Shown here piece by piece: positions 1-11,759 of a stretch of 64,000 bases of DNA (positions are counted from its first letter, which is position 1; every line of letters starts with the position of its first letter). The position numbers were made by a program, and so were the translations under genes. The stretch spans positions 7,313,576 through 7,377,575 of the forward strand of contig JAQFVV010000036.1 of NCBI GenBank assembly GCA_028023455.1, in the 5' to 3' direction. The notes under the pieces were generated by a model, which was not told where the DNA came from, did not search any database, and saw only the letters and a list, made by a program, of their open reading frames with translations. Source of the stretch: Epiperipatus broadwayi (lineage: Eukaryota > Onychophora > Udeonychophora > Euonychophora > Peripatidae).

Positions 1-18
1 ACAAGTGATATATTAAAA

Positions 19-24
19 TTTATT
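19..24 (-). promoter_or_regulatory. Candidate polyadenylation signal of the first zinc-finger gene
   Basis: AATAAA on the minus strand about 25 bases after the stop codon of the finger gene that ends at 48. The position suits a cleavage and polyadenylation signal, but the hexamer is common by chance in DNA this A+T-rich. Confidence 0.35.
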
Positions 25-47
25 TATGGAAATGAATGTTCAGATTC

Positions 48-1121
48 TTAAGGTAATTCAATGATGATTTCAAAAGTTTCTTGAGTAGTAAAATGATTCC
101 CCTCATGACTTTTAACATCATTTTTATCAACAGTGTTGTAATCACACAAATGACAAGTATATCTTTCACCACAAAAAGTTTTTTCTGATGTGTGACTTTT
201 TTCATGTTTTCTCCATTCTGCTATTACATTAGTCACATAGTTACATATTTTGCATGAAAATAATATTTTAGCTGCATGACAATTTTTTTGATGACTTAAA
301 GAATTACTGGATGAGATACTTTTATAATGACACAAATTGCATTTAAAAGTTTTTTGTTTTGAGTGTCTGTGCTCATGCTTTCTTAAAGTTCTTTTATCAA
401 TACTTTTGTATTCACACAAAGTACAATGAAAAGGCTTTTCTCTACTATGTATCCTTTTGTGTATAGTTAAATTTCTCTTAAATGTAGTAGCAAATTTACA
501 TAAAGTACAGTGAAATGGTTTTATGCCTGTATGCTTTACTTCATGAGCTTTTAAATTTCGCTTATCAGAAGTTTTATATTCACATGATGGACATTGAAAT
601 GGCTTTTGTCCAGTATGTATGCCTTTATGTCTTTTTAAACAAGTTTTGTAACTAGTCTTGAATTCACAAAGACTACACTGAAATGGTTTAGCTTCGTTAT
701 GCCTTATTTCATGGCTCTGTAAGTAGTATTTAATTCCAGTTTTGTACTCACAGAAAGAACACTTATATGGTTTATCTCCAGTGTGTTTCATTTTATGTGC
801 TGTTGAAAATCTTTTAGAATTAGTATTGTATTCACAAAATGTGCATTGAAATTTTTTTTTTTCTGCATGTATAAGTTCATGTCTTTTTAAACCTCTTTTA
901 TCATTAGTTTTATATTGACATGAAGTACATTGAAGTGGTTTTTCTTCACTATGAACTCGTTTATGAGCATTTAAACCACCTTTAAAATGAGTCTTAAATT
1001 CACAATCAATACAATGGAAAGGTTTTTCTTTGTGTATTCTTTCATGATTTGTTAACTGGCATTTTGTTGAAGCTTTATAATCACATAAAGAACAAATTAA
1101 CTGTTTTGCTTCTGTATGCAT
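48..1121 (-). CDS. C2H2 zinc-finger protein, 12 fingers (copy 1)
   Basis: Predicted nuclear DNA-binding protein of 357 residues, built almost wholly of 12 tandem C2H2 fingers (C-x2-C-x12-H-x3/4-H). Most fingers carry the CEYKT or CEFKT signature after the second cysteine and TGEKP-like linkers such as TGDKPYKC and TGQKPFQC. Finger 10 has an H-x4-H ending, and finger 12 follows an expanded linker. There is no KRAB, BTB, SCAN or ZAD domain. The Met start lies inside what would be the end of an earlier finger (MHTE, where HT is normally the last His plus linker), with an in-frame TAA two codons upstream; the paralogue starts at the same place. The short tail ends FEIIIELP. The paralogue continues past this point, and here a TCA serine codon has become TAA. 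The ORF shows no frameshift, so it may be expressed. Its DNA target cannot be told from the sequence. It could also be a recently inactivated copy. Confidence 0.85.
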   Translation of the reverse strand: MHTEAKQLICSLCDYKASTKCQLTNHERIHKEKPFHCIDCEFKTHFKGGLNAHKRVHSEEKPLQCTSCQYKTNDKRGLKRHELIHAEKKKFQCTFCEYNTNSKRFSTAHKMKHTGDKPYKCSFCEYKTGIKYYLQSHEIRHNEAKPFQCSLCEFKTSYKTCLKRHKGIHTGQKPFQCPSCEYKTSDKRNLKAHEVKHTGIKPFHCTLCKFATTFKRNLTIHKRIHSREKPFHCTLCEYKSIDKRTLRKHEHRHSKQKTFKCNLCHYKSISSSNSLSHQKNCHAAKILFSCKICNYVTNVIAEWRKHEKSHTSEKTFCGERYTCHLCDYNTVDKNDVKSHEGNHFTTQETFEIIIELP

Positions 1122-1480
1122 TTTTTAATGTGTGTTTTAAAATTATGCTGAGGTGAAGCTTTATTTTAATACAAAGTACAGATAAATAATTTTTCTACAG
1201 TATTATATTTTTCATATATTATTAAATGACTTTTCTGATAAGTTTTGTATTTACAAAAATTACAATTAATGTCTTTTTTTTTTTAATGGATTTTTATATG
1301 TTGTTATAATCTTATTTTGTCAGACCTATTATAGTCACAAACATTACTAGAAAAGTGTTTCTCTTTATATGAATTTTCACATCTTGTATTCACATGAAGT
1401 ACAATAAAGAAAGTTTGTGTTCACATTAATTTTAATATAAGCATTATAATCAAAAAATTGCAATGATAAGTTTTTTTGTA
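1122..1480 (-). pseudogene. Decayed finger repeats upstream of copy 1
   Basis: Reading the minus strand upstream of the Met, finger-like pieces remain, for example CNFCKYKTYQKSHL and EKLFICTLY, then a stop and frame breaks. Further pieces matching the Cys spacing occur up to about 1480. The array was once longer at its N-terminus and the current ORF is its surviving 3' part. The matching region upstream of the second gene is decayed too. Confidence 0.6.
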
Positions 1481-3120
1481 TGCATTTTTATAACTATTCT
1501 ATATCAACTTATATTCAATTAATATTGCAACAGAATATGTTTTCAACATCAACCCTTTAATAATTTTAATAGAAAATTTCCATTCCATAATACTATCTGT
1601 AAAGGATGAATATCACAACTAATGCTGCAGCATAATCAACAAATTGAATAATATTCTTAATGTTTGTAAGCACCTTAATTTTCAAAAAAATCTGCAACTT
1701 TAATGTTTTCTTTATTATAAATCTTCTTGTAGATCATAAAAGAATTTGAATTTGTACAACTGAATAACATGTTTCGTGAAATGAAATTTCTATTTTAAAA
1801 TTCTAGTGAATGATATTACTATTAGTAATTATTTTTTTCTTTGAAAAACAACATATTAGTTATTCAGACAAAATTAGCAGATAATTATAAATCAACTTGT
1901 ATTTTCAGATATTGCATTTCAAACAAAAACACGTCAGATACAATTATTATGATTACAGACAAATCAATATTAGATATTTTCTAATAAACCAAAAATGAAA
2001 ATGTGGTTAAAAAATGTCATATTTTTAAAATATTACAATATTATGAATATAAAAAATATTAAAAATGACACTTTATAAAATATTCTAAGTGATTACACTA
2101 GAATTTTATATCATTTACATAAATTGTTTAATAAAAATGTAAAGTTATCTCCTAATACTAATCATAATATAAATATGATTTAGTGACAATGAGTAATATA
2201 AAATAATAAACATTTCATAAATTTATAAAAAATACTAATATAAAATCACTAAATTACCAGCTTTTCTGATGCTGATTTTCTAACAATAATTTCATAATAA
2301 GACAAATACTGCGGTAAGTCTTCTAACTTAAATGTATTGAGCTTGTGTTTATTCTTAGATTTAATTATTAAATGCCTAGACTTTTAAACAAATTCATTGT
2401 CATTTATAATAATGATGCTATAGTAATCATAGCTTTAGAAATAATATTGATTAGATTCTTCAAAAAACGCCATCTTGAACTGGTTTACTTAATATCTTCA
2501 GTTTCAACCTATATGCAAATAATAGAAAAAGAATTAGTAGTAAATACAATTTAATAGTAAAATAATTTGCAACATATTCTAAGAATCATTTGTTTTGCTA
2601 GATAAAAAAAATAATCACATCCATATTCAGAGATAAATCTATATGAACATTTGTAAGTTAGTGGTTTTTACTACTATATTATAATAGTTTTACACCTTTA
2701 AAGAATTTTTTTAATTAACCACATATAGTATCAAACAGAATCATACATAAAATATAATTCCATGTCTCTCTTATTGTTAATTTTAAAGTAGAATATTTTA
2801 AAACTGAGATTCTCTTTACTAGTTTATAGAAATCATGAGTTAATATATAACTACCAATGACTTCAACATCAATTGAAAATGACCTTCTATGGTTTATTTA
2901 TTAAAAGCAAAAAAATTATCTATTATAAATTATTAATATTACTAAATTTGCAACTGTTTGTTTTTGAGACTAAATACAAATGTAAAACTTATTTGAAAAG
3001 CAACAACATGAAATTGTTTTTTCAATATCACTGTGTAACTTAAATATTTAATAGATACAATGTAATTGAATCTTTACTTAATAGTCTATGATTTAATTAT
3101 TTACTAGGCATAGTGAAACA
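1481..3120. repeat. Duplicated flank upstream of finger gene 1
   Basis: No gene is visible. The stretch aligns by eye, with many changes, to 38331-39640 upstream of finger gene 2. Clear anchors are the segment around 2280-2510 (matching 38950-39190) and the segment around 2740-3000 (matching 39350-39600). The two finger genes were therefore duplicated with more than 2 kb of upstream DNA. The small ORF at 2372-2554 has no counterpart frame in the other copy. Confidence 0.65.
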
Positions 3121-3747
3121 TTATCATAATTTAATATTAGGTGGCTAAATCACTTAGAATAACACATGGAAATTTAAAGATTATGATTGCATAACATATT
3201 TACTAAGCACAGGTTCAATTTAAATAATATTTTATCAACAACAAAAATGTTTATGGTCATTTCAAATCCAAAAGAAAAAACAAAATAAGATGATAATGAT
3301 GATGATGTTAATAATAATATTTTACTAAAAATGATTTTTGCAATGTCTATACAAAGTAATATGTGAACCCCAAATATATTCACTTACAAAAAGCATTGGT
3401 CCATTATTCTGATATCTTCCATCTTTAGAATTCATATTGCAGAAAATCTTTATTTCTGAAATATTACAGCATTGTAATTATAATTCTCCATGTATTCTAT
3501 TTTTAACATACCTTCCTAACGAATAGAATCAACATTACATATCTTTAAAAAATCATTGACATAATTTTTATGCTGTCACCAAGATCTAAAACTTCATGCA
3601 AAACACACTGAATTTTGTACAAAATTTTCTATTAGGAAGTTTTATACTGTTCACACACTTTACATATGTAATCCAATCAATATGTGAATTTTCAAAGAAG
3701 AAATTTATAATATCAACACAAGCAAGTTAATAAGATAATGATTGATC
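3121..3747. other. A+T-rich DNA without a recognisable feature
   Basis: Only short chance ORFs and simple A/T runs were seen on both strands. Confidence 0.5.
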
Positions 3748-3860
3748 TTATAAACAATGAGGATTGCCAATTCCTCTACAAGCTTTGTGATAAATGCTTA
3801 GCCAGAGCCAGCATTTATCATAAAGCTTGTAGAGGAATTGGCAATCCTCACTGTTTATAA
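3748..3860. repeat. Foldback hairpin related to family D
   Basis: Two 51-base arms (3748-3798 and 3810-3860) match at 49 of 51 positions as an inverted repeat, with an 11-base spacer. One arm plus the spacer is also found at 60738-60806, beside a hammerhead ribozyme motif. This is therefore a transposable-element derivative, not a terminator. No target duplication was found. Confidence 0.8.
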
Positions 3861-4899
3861 CTTACAAGCTTAAGAGATAGGGTCATGTGATCTATGACTC
3901 TTATTTTGACTATTGAACTTATAAATTTGATATTTTATTTTTAAATTTTACAAAATATTTTTAAATAAAACATTTTAATCACTTTATATTATATCAATAT
4001 GTCCAAGTCTCATTTTCTTACAATAAATGAAACAAAACAGCATTTCAATACAAAGGTAATTTAACTGATATAGTTAATTTATTGCAATAAAACATTTTAC
4101 CCTTTGACCTGTTAAAACAGCAATATATTAGGGTCAGTGTTGCATCTCAACATTCAAGTCTACTTTTCTAATTACAAGACTATTGAGTAATATATATTAA
4201 AGCTACAACCATGAGACCATGTGCCTAAAAAACGACAGTAGGAACCTCTACAAATCTTAACACAAGATTTATTTAAAAGGCAAGAGCAGTAATTTGGCTT
4301 ATGATAATTATCCAAGTTAAAAATACTCAAGACTTTTGTCTCTTAATTACTGATTAAGAATTGGAATTTTTTTGAATATTAATTAATGACCCAAGTCTTT
4401 ATAATATGTTGCTTTCAAAATATTGAGTATATTTTGTAGATCATTTTTTGAAATATAAAATATAGCACAATCATAAGCAAACATCTGTTAAAGTACAATC
4501 CAAAAATATGAAATTATTTTCACAAGTAATTGACTCAAATTAAAAATTTCATTAACAAACCTGTATCACGACTAAATATCTGATTCATTAAACAACTAGT
4601 AAATATTTCCAAAAATGCCACATAATTTAAAACAATGTTGAAGTAAATAAATATCTTTATTTAACACCAGTTTACAAACAAATACCTTAGATTTTCAACT
4701 TGTAGTAGAATTAAGTTATCATTTCATCATCTAGAAGCAGTATGATACAAATAATTTTTAGTGGGCAACCATAAATTTCATGCAATGCCATAAACATATT
4801 TGATTAATTAAATCAAGAGTCTGACCTAATCAATAAAATCAGTACATAAATCATTGTTTTATTCCTTTTTTCTTACATCTGCTGTGTAACAAATGCTAT
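3861..4899. other. A+T-rich DNA without a recognisable feature
   Basis: No coding, RNA or repeat signal was recognised on either strand. Confidence 0.5.
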
Positions 4900-5816
4900 A
4901 CCTACAATAGATGTTGATGTTTTACAATCATGTTGGTTGTCTAACAGCCATTTATTTGTGACTTCAAATAAGCTATTCAACTAAATTACTGAAAAAAACT
5001 TTTAACCCAATGAATAACAGTGACATTACATAATAATTATTGCAATCTTATCCATTCCCTTCATTCAAAAAATTGGAGCTATAGAAACATCTTTAAGATC
5101 AGTCGGCACCACTTTATCAAACAGGATATTTTAAAAAAAATCAAGTATATTTAAAAATAACATATCATTACTATAATTTAAACCTTCTCCAAATATCTTC
5201 CAGGATTTCCAGACTTTTCATTTTTAAGATTATAAAGAGCTGTTTGACTTTACTAAGCTGGATACCTCTGTGCAAATATAAAGGAGTTGGATAAATTATT
5301 AAAAGTTACCATCTCAGTTCTTGTATCATTATTTGGAAGATTATCCAAAATGTGGATTATATTTGTATGAATTACTATCTTCATAATATACCATACCACT
5401 CATAGTTTTAATATGATTGTGATATCATTTCCGGTTCTCTTGATTTTAATGCAACCAAAAGGGATTAAAGGAACACAATCAGAAAATGCCTCTATCTCCT
5501 TTAAAATTTTAATCCAGAAATCATTTTTAAATGTTCTTGTCAATCAGTGAAATTCTTCTGCTAAATATCTGTATTTATTAGAAATTTCCACATATAGTTT
5601 GTTAATAGGTCAAGAAGAAAATTCTATGTTCAAGTTTAATCCATTCATTAATATTAAGATTATTCCATGAATTTTTTATTTAATGTAAAAATATTTTTAA
5701 TTGTATATATAACGATGTCCTTGAAAGAATTTCCCCCTCAATAACATAACAATCGTTAAAGTTCTAATTAGAAAGAGTTTAAATGTTAAAATTTAGCAAC
5801 AATAATGTACCATTTT
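4900..5816. repeat. Partial copy of the finger-gene duplication block (copy i)
   Basis: The segment 5400-5660 resembles 24490-24720, 35170-35390, 46340-46560 and 48320-48560, sharing a GATGCAACCAAAA-like core, then ACAATCAG and CTCCTTT anchors. An earlier match around 4930 is weaker. It is an old, diverged fragment without a gene. Confidence 0.45.
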
Positions 5817-5826
5817 AAACCAGTAA

Positions 5827-6032
5827 ACATCACATGATCACTATTTCTTATGCTTGCTCATAACTGTTATTAAAACTCTCCATACAGAAAGCCACAAGCT
5901 AGAAACTAATCTGGGGATATTGGATGAGTAGGCACTAGATAGGGATTTTATGCACAAGCCTTCTGGCATCCACTGATTACCCTGGCTTGCACTGAGTGGC
6001 GCTACTGTATGGAGCGTTTTGTCTGTTTTAAC
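5827..6032. mobile_element. Family A ribozyme retroposon, copy A1 (deleted)
   Basis: Starts AAACCAGTAAACATCACATG and ends GTTTTGTCTGTTTTAAC. It is bounded by a 10-bp direct repeat, GTACCATTTT, at 5817-5826 and 6033-6042. The 5' half of the hammerhead core is deleted and only the GAAAC part remains, with TAATC in place of TAGTC. The rest keeps the typical family A arm ending in the conserved GCCTGTTTTAA-like terminus. Confidence 0.85.
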
Positions 6033-6042
6033 GTACCATTTT

Positions 6043-6881
6043 CATGAGTGACATCAATTTTTTTCTGAATATCATTAACAAAATGTTTTGATGTAATTTA
6101 ATGCTTATTAAAATCCTATTTTATGTGACAACTCTTTTTCAATAAATATTTGATATAGTCAACATATCTTATTACAATAAGAAAATCTTCAAATAACATA
6201 TGAATTGCAGAACAATAGTACATTTTTTGAATGGTCAAATCAATGGTTTTAGACTTAACAATAAAATTAGAGTAGAGTTTCATCTATCACTGCAGAGGTG
6301 TTGATAATCAGAGTGATGATAGGCTCAGAAATTGAATTCAACAGCCTCTTTGTTATGTATCTATAATAAGACCTAAACTATGAGCTACATAATTAATACC
6401 ACTCTGTAATTAATACATACAAGGATAAAATTAAAGGATTTTAATGAAGCATGATTAAGTATATTTTATACATGCTGCAAATCTTTTTATAAAAGGTATG
6501 AATAGACATTTGGAAAAAAGCATAAAAGCTATCTGAGAATCTGCTTCTCAAAAGAAGCAATTAAAAAATGTATACAAATGTGAATTTACAATATCTGCAT
6601 GCTTATCAATATAAAAATTGTCAGAATTAATCTTTCAGCCAATTACTCATTGCTACAGAGTGCACTCAGAGTAAGTCCCAAATATAACAAAAGCCATAAA
6701 ACTATTTTTTATATAATAAAATGAAAATGTCTTTTTGTATAGTAGAACAGTTTTTGCTGTATTTCATCTCTCAGATTTTTAATAAGTTAGTATCATTTAT
6801 ATATTTAGGAAACATTACTGTTTGAAGTAACACAAGTATTTATTAAAAACTGGCATTTGTAAATTAAGTTTATCGACCTAT
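6043..6881. other. A+T-rich DNA without a recognisable feature
   Basis: No supported feature was seen. The small inverted match around 6290-6330 does not form a convincing structure. Confidence 0.5.
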
Positions 6882-6893
6882 GAATACAATTTT

Positions 6894-6997
6894 CATCAAG
6901 CGTTGTTAGCCGAGAGGTCATCGCACCCGCCTTGCAAGCAAGTAGTTGGTTGCAGATGGGTGTGGGTTCGCGTCCCGGCCGATGCTATGACATATGA
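6894..6997 (+). mobile_element. tRNA-derived SINE (S1)
   Basis: A tRNA-like body runs from GCGTTGTTAGCCGAGAGG (box A-like) through an anticodon-like loop CTTGCAA to GTGGGTTCGCGTCCCGG (box B and T arm) and GATGCT. It carries about 14 extra bases between anticodon and T arms, so it is not a working tRNA gene. A short tail, ATGACATATGA, follows. A 12-bp direct repeat, GAATACAATTTT, at 6882-6893 and 6998-7009 marks the insertion. The anticodon position would read TGC (Ala). A minus-strand relative lies at 60461-60556. Confidence 0.85.
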
Positions 6998-7009
6998 GAA
7001 TACAATTTT

Positions 7010-8439
7010 AAAAATTATATATATCATTAGACAAAAATAATTAGCACACAAGTAGAGTAATTAATTATGAAAATAAATAATAAATTACTAAAATGTAAAT
7101 ACACAAATAATTCCAAATTATGAAAAGTCATGTAGTAAGAAAAACAATTTCGGAATATTGTAAAATTATGTGTGTATAGTTTTTTTTTTTTTTTTAAAAA
7201 AAACATATATATATATTTCATTACTGTGTTTGAATAAATGAACCTCATAAAATGAGAATTGTATTATATATGATAAATAAACATGAATTACTGAAAATGA
7301 AAGCCATTATGCCAACAAGTCTGATTATAAAAGCACATTGCTACAGTAGTAAATTTATTAAATATTATTATATTTAACAAAATCTAGGAAATATGCTTGA
7401 CTTTATTCTTATATTATCTGCTTATCGAATGACATTGGCTGTTTTTATATTAACAGGTAACAAAAGTTTTTTTAAATTGATATTGATGTACACACATAAC
7501 AAATCTGCAATTAATTTGAAATAAAGTGTAGATTTGAGATAAATTTTATCTAATACTGCCTATATTACATAAAAGATTAAAAGCAACACACATCTATCAC
7601 AGTAACAAAATTACAATTAGACAAATGATTTTCAAGAAACCAATGATGTATAAAATAGAGTTTCCAGAGTCAAAGTCAAAGAATTCTATATGTAAAACAC
7701 CATAAGCCTATAGACTATATTAGCTACCATAAATATTCTGTTTGATTAAAACATACTTATACTAATATAAACGTACCTATTTCTGCCCAATAATTATCAT
7801 TTTCTAAACAATTATTACAAAATCAATGTCATTACTTCATTTCTTCTCTTATTCCATTTCAATAAAATTTAATTTCACTATCATTTTCTTATGTTTATAA
7901 TTGTCATCATAAAGCTTTAAATTTCTTTTACTTCCAAATTGGTACACCCAGTTTCTTTTTCAATATCATAAATGAAAAAAAAGGTCTAATTTTTTTTTTC
8001 TATCTCTATATAAATCTGAATTCTTATTTCATTTTTATCTACTTTCTTTAAGAAATTACTAACCTTGCCCCAAGTAACAATAATCATTTAGTATTTATTA
8101 TAGAGTTATAAGTGTACTGCCATCCAATGCCAAATAATTTTACGTAATATAATTTTGTAAATAGTGTTTGTTTTTTTAATTCAAGATTATGATTGTTTTC
8201 TATTAATAGATTGGAAATACCATTGAATAGTTTTTTTTAGATATATAACTTTACATTTACAATTGCTAAGAAAATAATCCACAAACATCAGATAATATTG
8301 ACAAATTAAACCCTATATTTGTTTACGATTCCTGGTTTTTGATAGTAAAAATCATTAGATTTTATATTCTACAGCTATATTTTATTTACTCAATGGCTTT
8401 GTATTTAACCTAAATTTAAATATTTACATTGAATACAGT
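7010..8439. other. A+T-rich DNA without a recognisable feature
   Basis: Holds a poly-T run and a short (AT)n tract near 7180-7216 and otherwise nothing recognisable. The 73-residue minus-strand ORF there is low-complexity and has no family resemblance. Confidence 0.5.
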
Positions 8440-9390
8440 AAAAGAAATAAAGATAGGTCATTGATGCATATATCGTTTGTTTTCCAATGATGAAGGTCAA
8501 TAGCTCTCACCATCTGATATCGAGATATCAGTCATCATTGTAATAAATATTTAAGTAGTGATAAGAGTGAATTATCTCCCAAGATGTAGATATTGAATTT
8601 ACGCTAAGAATCACGTGATCCTTTCTCTGGAACATTTACAAGAATTGTGCGCACACAAACATATATATAAAGTGGTCCTCTTGCTTCATATTTTATTTTG
8701 AATATTTTTATAATTTCATGATTGATCAATCATAAAATATGATTAAATAACTTCACACTTCACGGATAGGAAATTTTAAAATAAACAATTTCATATTGCA
8801 TAAATACAAAAAGTAGCACTTACATTAAAAAATGCGATATTGATTTCAAAATAATAGGCATAATACTGGAGCAGACAAAAAAAACGGCAAAAAATAATCA
8901 ATAAAAATCTAAAGCCAAAAAACTATATTTAAAAATTTTAAATAACAATCACAATGCAAATAAAAATTTAATGAAAGTTCAAATTTACAAAACAAAAAGA
9001 AAACAAGTTTTATTTTTTCTCTTAATCATGATGTTTTTAAATACTGTTTAATTTACCTTTTTTCTTCTTCCGAAAGTTAATAAGTAAAAACAAGTTTTAA
9101 ATAACCTCAATTATTTTTCAGAGTTTTTAGATTCATAAATTAAAAATAACTTTTTAAAAAGATTTATAATGAAACACCTGAAAATAATTAGGCGAGGGGA
9201 AAGGTAAACATGTGTTTAATTGTTTTCATTTTCTTCTTTTCTTTCGAATTAGCGAATTTTTCTAATTTGTATATATATATGTGAATAAATATATTTTACA
9301 TTCATATATATATATAAGTAAAATAATGATTAAATATTAACATTATTTCTATGAAAATTGATCTTCTGTTATTCATTAATTCGATCTTTA

Positions 9391-9565
9391 AATCACTAAA
9401 CATCACATGTTCACCATTTCTTATGCTTGCTCATAACTATTATTAAAACAGGAAATTGGAAGAGTAAGCACTAGATAGGGATTTTATGCACAAGCCTTCG
9501 GACATCTATTGATTACTCTGGCTTGCACTGAGTGGCGCTACTGTATGGAGAGTTTTGCCTATTTT
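9391..9565. mobile_element. Family A ribozyme retroposon, copy A2 (ribozyme deleted)
   Basis: A 175-bp element flanked by a 13-bp direct repeat, AATTCGATCTTTA (9378-9390 and 9566-9578). The paralogous site near 51490 has a single uninterrupted version of the target, which confirms the boundaries. The central hammerhead region is missing, so both element ends are joined through a short remnant. Confidence 0.85.
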
Positions 9566-10066
9566 AATTCGATCTTTACGTGATTTTTTCTGAATCAATC
9601 GAATGTAAACAATGAGAATGTTGTATGTATACACGCACAAATGTATTTAAAATATCAAACGCTAAAAGATAATCAAGTAAATATAATAAACTAAAAATAC
9701 CAAAATTAAATTTTATATGAATTAGTGCCTTATCTATCTCTTTATTGTTTCATTTAATATATCACTTTTTTTTTTTTGCATTTTTTAATACAACTTTATT
9801 TTATTGGAGAATTGTATAAAAATTAAATTAGTAATATCAAACTAAACATTCACAACTATGGTTTTCCTGCCAAGGGAAATAAATTATTATTCAATTGCAA
9901 GAAATGATATTTAAATCCAAACACAGGCAAAAAATGACATTTAAACAATAGCAAAGAATTTATATTTCGTTTTAATTAATCAGTATTTGACTAAAATATG
10001 GGATTCGTGATTTTAAATGGTATATTATTATGATTTAAAAGCGAATACAGACTTTTGGAATAATTA

Positions 10067-10440
10067 TGGATCTTGTAGAAAAGGAATGTAGTATTAAAAA
10101 TGTGTGGTATGAATTGAATAAAAGTAAGAATATTGTAGTAGAAATGTGAAATAGCTTTAGTAATAGCAGAAAAATAATCTATTTGTTTTTAATGATATGG
10201 ATAGAAATGCTATATAAAGTGCCAATAAAAAAGACATTAAGAAAAAATTTGAAAATTAAGTTATAAATGAGACTTTGAATCAGTTAAAAAGTGCAAGTAA
10301 GTGTTTATTAATTAAAGCTCTTAGAATTAAGGAAGATGAGAAGTGAATTTAAGAAAGAAATTTTGTTTGCCTCAAATATTGTTGACAAAAATTTTATAGA
10401 ATTTGGATAGTGAGCTGCAATTGGTAAAAGTGGAATATAA
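10067..10440 (+). pseudogene. Unrecognised decayed coding-like stretch
   Basis: The frame opens MDLVEKECSIKNVWYELNK and is then broken by stops. The paralogous region near 51630 keeps a related peptide (YELNKSKNIVVEM here, HELNQSKNIPKEM there). Shared peptide-level similarity between diverged copies hints at former coding sequence. I do not recognise a family. Confidence 0.25.
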
Positions 10441-11759
10441 CATTTCAAAAAAAAGTAGATAGTAATAATTTACAATCAGTGATTTATTGTAAATTGTTTT
10501 TTTTAGCAGTGGATAAAAAAATAAATATATATATACAATTGGATAAATACTGTGTGTAAGGGAAAATGTAGTTTAGGAAGAACAAATCTACAAAATATTA
10601 ACAAATAGTGAAAGTGGGCAATGGAAAGATTGAATGTAAATATATATCATCATTTAATATTGAGATATATAAATGAACAGAGTATTTGAAAAAACACTAA
10701 AAATCTGAGATAAGCAAAGCAATATGTTTTTTGCAATAAATATTTAAGTAAGCTACAATATTTTCATTATGAATTGTGAAGATACATATATTACAATATG
10801 TTTTTAATATTTATGCATGATTACTTTACTCTAATATTTTACTTCTATTTAATAATAGCTAGTTAGAAATTAAAATTGAATGTTTTATTAGGTTGACTAT
10901 GGGATATTTAGAAATGTTAGGGGATAATCTTTTTATACAAATTTGTTATAAAAAATAGCTACCTTTTTATAATCATACAATAGTAATTTATTGTAAATAA
11001 CTAAAAAGATGCCCCATTTTCAATGGTACATTCAAGTTGATTTCATGTTTAATGATCTTACCACCTTTTAAATAAAATGTATGGTAGATTCAACACCTTT
11101 CTCAAATCAGTATTGGTTAATCAATATAATGTGGAGCAGAAATAAAGAATATTTTTTCATTATTCATTCACTTGTTACTTGTTGGTGTGATTAATTTGCT
11201 GATGGTTATATAAAAGACTCAAAAGTTTTGTATTTTAAAATAATTTTCTAAAGTTTTAACTTGCAAAATTTAAAATATCAAAGAAACAAAATTATACATT
11301 TAATAACATACCCCAAACAGACTTCAAATTCATTATGTTGATGGTTTCTACAGTAATATAAGAAGTGATTTGACAATATTGTAACATTTCCTTTTATATT
11401 GTGCATGAAAATAGGAATGGTACATGGGTATCTCCATAAGTATATGTGCAAGAATTCTGAAAAGATTATGATTTCAAGCCAAAACTATCATCTAGTTCAT
11501 GGTAAAATGTGATAGGTGATATAATTTTGTAAATAAAAATCTTTATCTATTTTAGTAGTTAAAAAAGTGTTTGTCTAAGTTTAATCAGCAAAATTTGTCA
11601 ATTAAAATTTTTTTCTACGCATATAAAACAAGACCATTAATGTTTTATTACTATACATAGTGAACAAAATAATAATGGATTGGAATAAAACTAAAAACAT
11701 TACATTATCTCTAGATGCATAAAAAAAATAATAAATTATTGGATCATAATTTATACCTG

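Larger units (their letters stand above)
8440..11100. repeat. Duplicated block paired with 50500-52720
   Basis: Several stretches match by eye: 8650-9200 with 50740-51260, 9340-9400 with 51450-51500, and 10480-10660 with 52120-52280. Copy A2 of family A interrupts this block, and the matching place at about 51490 is empty. No intact gene is present. Confidence 0.6.

Noticed and set aside
6898-6985. Functional tRNA gene
   Set aside because: About 14 extra bases between the anticodon and T arms, a SINE tail and a 12-bp target duplication show that it is a SINE.
8516-8533. Perfect short palindrome CTGATATCGAGATATCAG
   Set aside because: Eighteen bases only, with no repeat copies or context. 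Chance in this composition is plausible.
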